DNA from: Lumbricus terrestris
Lineage: Eukaryota > Annelida > Clitellata > Crassiclitellata > Lumbricidae
Direction of reading: 5' to 3'
DNA length: 64,000 nt
NCBI GenBank assembly: GCA_949752735.1
Contig: OX457047.1
Coordinates: 8,913,855-8,977,854, forward strand
Shown: in pieces, positions 61,301 to 64,000 of the stretch
Layout: each line of letters opens with the position of its first letter
Position numbering within the stretch: the stretch's first letter is position 1
Notes under the pieces: generated by a model
Databases searched by the model: none
What the model saw: the letters and a program-made list of their open reading frames with translations, nothing else
Told to the model about the DNA's origin: nothing
Program-made: the position numbers and the translations under genes

Positions 61301-62822
61301 TTTCTTGATACTTTGCATTAACATCATGAATAATGTTTTAACTATATGTAAATAACTAGCTGAGTTTTTTTGGGTCTATTCATTGATCATAGTCGGCTGA
61401 CTCATAATTGATCATACTTGTTTAATTTGCTATTTAGTTTGTGATTAGTTATACAACATGGTTCAAAAAAAGTAAGCCACTGATGGTAGCCAAACTAGTA
61501 GTAAGTCAAACTGTTTTTCATATGTCTCCAATGCCTGACCATTAATCGTTCTAAATTTTTCCCAATATTGTCATTTAGAGAATTTAGAGAATTCATATCT
61601 TTCTTTCGTTCAAATTTATGACATGATATTTTGGAATCCTATTTTTGATTCAATTCTCTAAATATTGGGAAAATATTAGTATGATTAATCATCAGGCATT
61701 AGAGATACAAGAAAAACAGTTTGGCTTACTTTTTATTGAACCACGGTGTATAGCATAGTATAATACTGTTATGTTGATACTGATTTGCCATGCAAGGACT
61801 TCTTTAAATGAGGCAGATCGATGTAGCATGGTTTCTCCAAAGAACAAAAAAACAATTTTGTGCAAATGATGCTTTGTGTGTTTTCGCTGCAGTGGTTTTC
61901 TACCGGTCGCTGTCAACTTCCTACGAAGGGTTCCGATCCTAGGCATGTTCATGAACTTTCCAGGTATCAGTTATGTAAGTATCGCTTGTCATGAGTCTCT
62001 GCTGCTTTTACGAGCATGATTCAGTGTGACGTGGAGTAAAATTGGGAATGTCATGCAAGGCCAGAAAATCTCTCATATAAGATTAGATTAGATTAGATTT
62101 GTCAAATCCAATGCTCCAATCAATGTTGCTCCAGTCTTGTTATATCCTCATCATCCCCTGATGTGTATTGTCTGAAATACATTCTTGTGTATTGTCTGAA
62201 ATACTTTCTTGTGTATTGTCTGAAATACATTCATGTGTATTGTCTGAAATACATTCTTGTATATTGTCTGAAATGCATTCTTGTGTATTGTCTGAAATAC
62301 ATTCTTGGCCTGTCTTTGTTTGACTACTCAATTTTGTTACAGGCCCACATCTTAAACTCTAAGCACCTCTGAGTAGTAATCTAGAAGGTTGGTGCTATAT
62401 AAATTCTGCTTTATTCATTGATCGATTCTAACTCTATTATTTTTCTTTTTTTTCTGTATGAACTGCATAATATTTTTCTGATTGATTTCTTGTTTGCCGA
62501 ATTAATTTTGTCTTCCAGTTTGCCATAATAATAGCAAAATAGTAGCAAAATAATATCAAAATAGCAAAACTTTACCTAAAGAGTCCCCTCTCTGTGGAAT
62601 ATGCTGTCCCCTATCCACTGTATTTCTTATTCTAGCTGGTAAACCATCCTGCTCTTGCTTTCATCACGACATATCTATCGTGGCATTGAGTTCTGGTAGC
62701 ACCTCACCTTACTAGAGATGCTTTATTAATGTCTTAATACGATGCCAGAAAAACTAATCGTTGTGTTGGTCTTTCTATTCCAGCTTGTCGGCTTGATTGG
62801 CGAACCGCAAGGAATGGTCTAG
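58327..62822 (+). CDS. GOLT1B: Vesicle transport protein GOT1B (Golgi transport 1), five exons
   Basis: Plus-strand coding exons are 58327-58351, 59156-59247, 60642-60820, 61893-61974 and 62784-62822, 417 nt and 138 aa, the usual length of metazoan GOT1B. All introns are GT-AG with compatible phases. Conserved stretches include GVGLAGFGIAFLFLGVVLFF, DKGLLAIGN, TFVIGLERTSRFFFQKHKLR, VVLIGWPVIGMILEMYGFF, RRVPILGMFMNFPG and a terminal GMV. There are four predicted membrane segments. Known role: a small tetraspanning Golgi membrane protein in ER-Golgi/endosome-Golgi traffic. The start is chosen because MLPVTDFQ aligns with the family N-terminus and the next in-frame Met is far inside. A YY1-like AAAGATGGCGG lies 114 bp upstream. 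It is divergent from calumenin copy A. Confidence 0.95.
59156..59247 (+). CDS. GOLT1B: GOLT1B coding exon 2
   Basis: 92 nt between TTGTTTTCAG and GTGAGT. It encodes the first hydrophobic segment and FFDKGLLAIGN. Confidence 0.95.
59657..59823. repeat. 19-20 bp tandem repeat, about nine copies
   Basis: Unit AATTTATTATTATTTCAGA in GOLT1B intron 2; several copies read TTATTTCAG, a splice-acceptor-like sequence. Confidence 0.88.
59810..60550. repeat. Cluster of L2-type LINE tails in GOLT1B intron 2
   Basis: A minus-strand tail at 59815-59925 (TAGCGCCTCTTCAGG...CTCAGAAGCGCTC) and two plus-strand tails ending near 60265 (GAGAGCGCCTCTGAATAGC) and 60545 (GGGAGCACCTCTGATTAGG). The latter two are preceded by decayed VPWSRTAT-like ORF2 ends. 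Confidence 0.6.
60642..60820 (+). CDS. GOLT1B: GOLT1B coding exon 3
   Basis: 179 nt between CTTTTCCCCAG and GTACGT. It carries the second and third membrane segments and the highly conserved RFFFQKHK and IGWPVIGM motifs. Reading continues open past the donor to 60974, but that extension has no family similarity. Confidence 0.95.
61454..61748. mobile_element. Tc1/mariner-like MITE, 295 bp
   Basis: Inverted ends, CAACATGGTTCAAAAAAAGT and ACTTTTTATTGAACCACGGTG, flanked by TA on both sides. Inverted similarity continues inward (CAATGCCTGA and TCAGGCATT; CCCAATATT and AATATTGGG). In GOLT1B intron 3. Confidence 0.75.
61893..61974 (+). CDS. GOLT1B: GOLT1B coding exon 4
   Basis: 82 nt between TTTTCGCTGCAG and GTAAGT. 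It encodes GFLPVAVNFLRRVPILGMF and MNFPGISY. Confidence 0.95.
62162..62305. repeat. 24 bp minisatellite, six copies
   Basis: Unit begins TGTGTATTGTCTGAAATACA. In GOLT1B intron 4. Confidence 0.95.
62350..62425 (+). repeat. L2-type LINE tail fragment
   Basis: AAGCACCTCTGAGTAG then GGTGCTATATAAATTC in GOLT1B intron 4. Confidence 0.55.
62784..62822 (+). CDS. GOLT1B: GOLT1B coding exon 5 (terminal)
   Basis: 39 nt after CTATTCCAG: LVGLIGEPQGMV and TAG. Downstream sequence to about 63.4 kb is probably 3' UTR. ATTAAA hexamers at 63234 and near 63404 are possible poly(A) signals, unproven. Confidence 0.93.
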   Translation, partial: LVGLIGEPQGMV

Positions 62823-63555
62823 CAGAAACAAACGTTTGTCCTTCCATCTCAAAAATAACTTTTTCACCGCTCTCCGGTGTGTGTGTGCGCGCGCGTTGGT
62901 GTGCTGCGTGACATTCGAACGAAACTAAATTCCTCGTGAAGCTAGATCAATTTTTGTCCATCGGTACGGGACTGATGTGCGCTGTCTGTGTTGCTGGTCT
63001 GATTTTTTGTGTGGGATCAGGAGAATGTTACAGCAAAGAAGTTTACAATTTGTAGATAATTTGCATTGTAAGTTTTATTGTTAAGATATTATTATTACTA
63101 TTATTATTATTTTTGTGCCTAAGGTAGATACGATCCTTCGAAGTTTGAAAGCGTTCCGGAGAATTGTTAAAATCATTGTTATTGTCATTAATATTTTTTC
63201 AGGGCAACAAAGATGCCCTTAGGATTTTGAAAAATTAAACGAGATACAAAGGAAATACTTGGATTACTGTTATTGTGTTATTTATAAAGATAGGCCTATA
63301 TTTTACCTGAATTCTTAGGCAGTGATAGACAATTTTATGAGAAAAACATGATCTAGGTTTATTGTTGGCATTGTAATGATATTACTAATAATATTATTTT
63401 TATTAAAGCACAATTGCGTTGCAGTGCTCAAGGCGTGAGTAATTGCTCCTCCATAGGCATAAAGAAAATGAATCCTAAAACTGATGCACGTTGCTCATCA
63501 GGTTGTCGACAATGCAACTGACAATACACAATTTCTGGTAAACCCAGCAAAACCC
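62823..63555. other. GOLT1B 3' flank
   Basis: AT-rich with short ATT runs and ATTAAA hexamers; probably 3' UTR in its first part. No further gene recognised. Confidence 0.45.
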
Positions 63556-63559
63556 AGGC

Positions 63560-63872
63560 CTTGGACCAAATGGCACCCCAGGTGAGACATGCATTTGTCA
63601 TCCTAGGCAATGCGTACATATGGCGCCCGCAAATTCCCACTCGGTTGTTCAGCCCATGTCAGAATCCAAAGATGAACCAGCCACAGCCTTTAAGCTCATC
63701 TGATTAATTATTATAATAGTTTATTGGTACACTGGGTAATATTAAATTTTGTCGAAGATGGCTAAAAGTAAAAGCTACTAAAATACATTTTTTGGGTGGA
63801 AATGGTGGCCCACCCCCTGAGTTTGGCGTCCCAGGCAACCGTCTGCTTTGCCTGTGTCTAAGGCCGGCCCTG
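63560..63872. mobile_element. hAT terminus (partial)
   Basis: The right end reads TGTCTAAGGCCGGCCCTG, the inverse of the CAGGGCCGGCC terminus common in animal hAT elements, preceded by GGCGTCCCAGGCAACC. No matching left end was found; the left limit is approximate. Confidence 0.5.
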
Positions 63873-64000
63873 AAACCTAAAGTTCTTGTAAGCTGAGTGA
63901 AGAGCACAGGTTCAATCGTGCTGTATAGGAACGTTGAGAACCTTGAGATTCAATCGCAGTTGTTTGTAGTTGTCGATTGATGTTTGGTTGTTAGTCAATG

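Overview
The window is animal genomic DNA, and it reads like a marine invertebrate deuterostome (possibly an echinoderm). It is AT-leaning and intron-rich, carries many long microsatellites, and is dense in small DNA transposons, tRNA-derived SINEs and L2/CR1-type LINE tails. The palindromic octamer TAGGCCTA recurs throughout. Genes have GT-AG introns; there are no operons, ribosome binding sites or CRISPR arrays. The species assignment is inference.

Layout. 1-14,000: no confident host gene. It holds a tRNA-like SINE, an ~87 bp satellite, LINE remnants (1.6-2.9 kb, 4.8-5.0 kb, 10.4-10.8 kb), several hAT-like MITEs and long simple repeats. 14,005-38,168 (minus strand): six coding exons of a calumenin-family gene (copy B), whose signal-peptide exon I could not find. 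16,459-34,470: a plus-strand tandem array of a gag-pro LTR retrotransposon, five LTRs and four internal regions, inside one intron of copy B. 38-47 kb: an accessory stretch of nested transposons, a satellite carrying TGACGTCA sites, and GATA/GACA repeats. 47,223-56,728 (minus strand): a complete seven-exon calumenin gene (copy A, 330 aa, ending HDEF). 58,327-62,822 (plus strand): a complete five-exon GOLT1B gene (138 aa). 62.8-64 kb: its 3' UTR/downstream DNA plus a hAT end.

The three host genes all belong to the early secretory pathway. The two calumenin copies are ER-lumen EF-hand proteins with the HDEF retrieval tail, and GOLT1B is a Golgi/ER-Golgi trafficking membrane protein. Copies A and B share intron phases and almost all exon lengths, so they arose by tandem duplication. 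Copy A and GOLT1B are divergently arranged across about 1.6 kb.

The most unusual structure is the retrotransposon array. Four nearly identical ~4.32 kb units share LTRs end to end, and one 4 bp target duplication (ATAC) flanks the whole 18 kb block. Each unit keeps one 999-codon gag-protease frame although its reverse transcriptase is eroded and RNase H/integrase are not recognisable.
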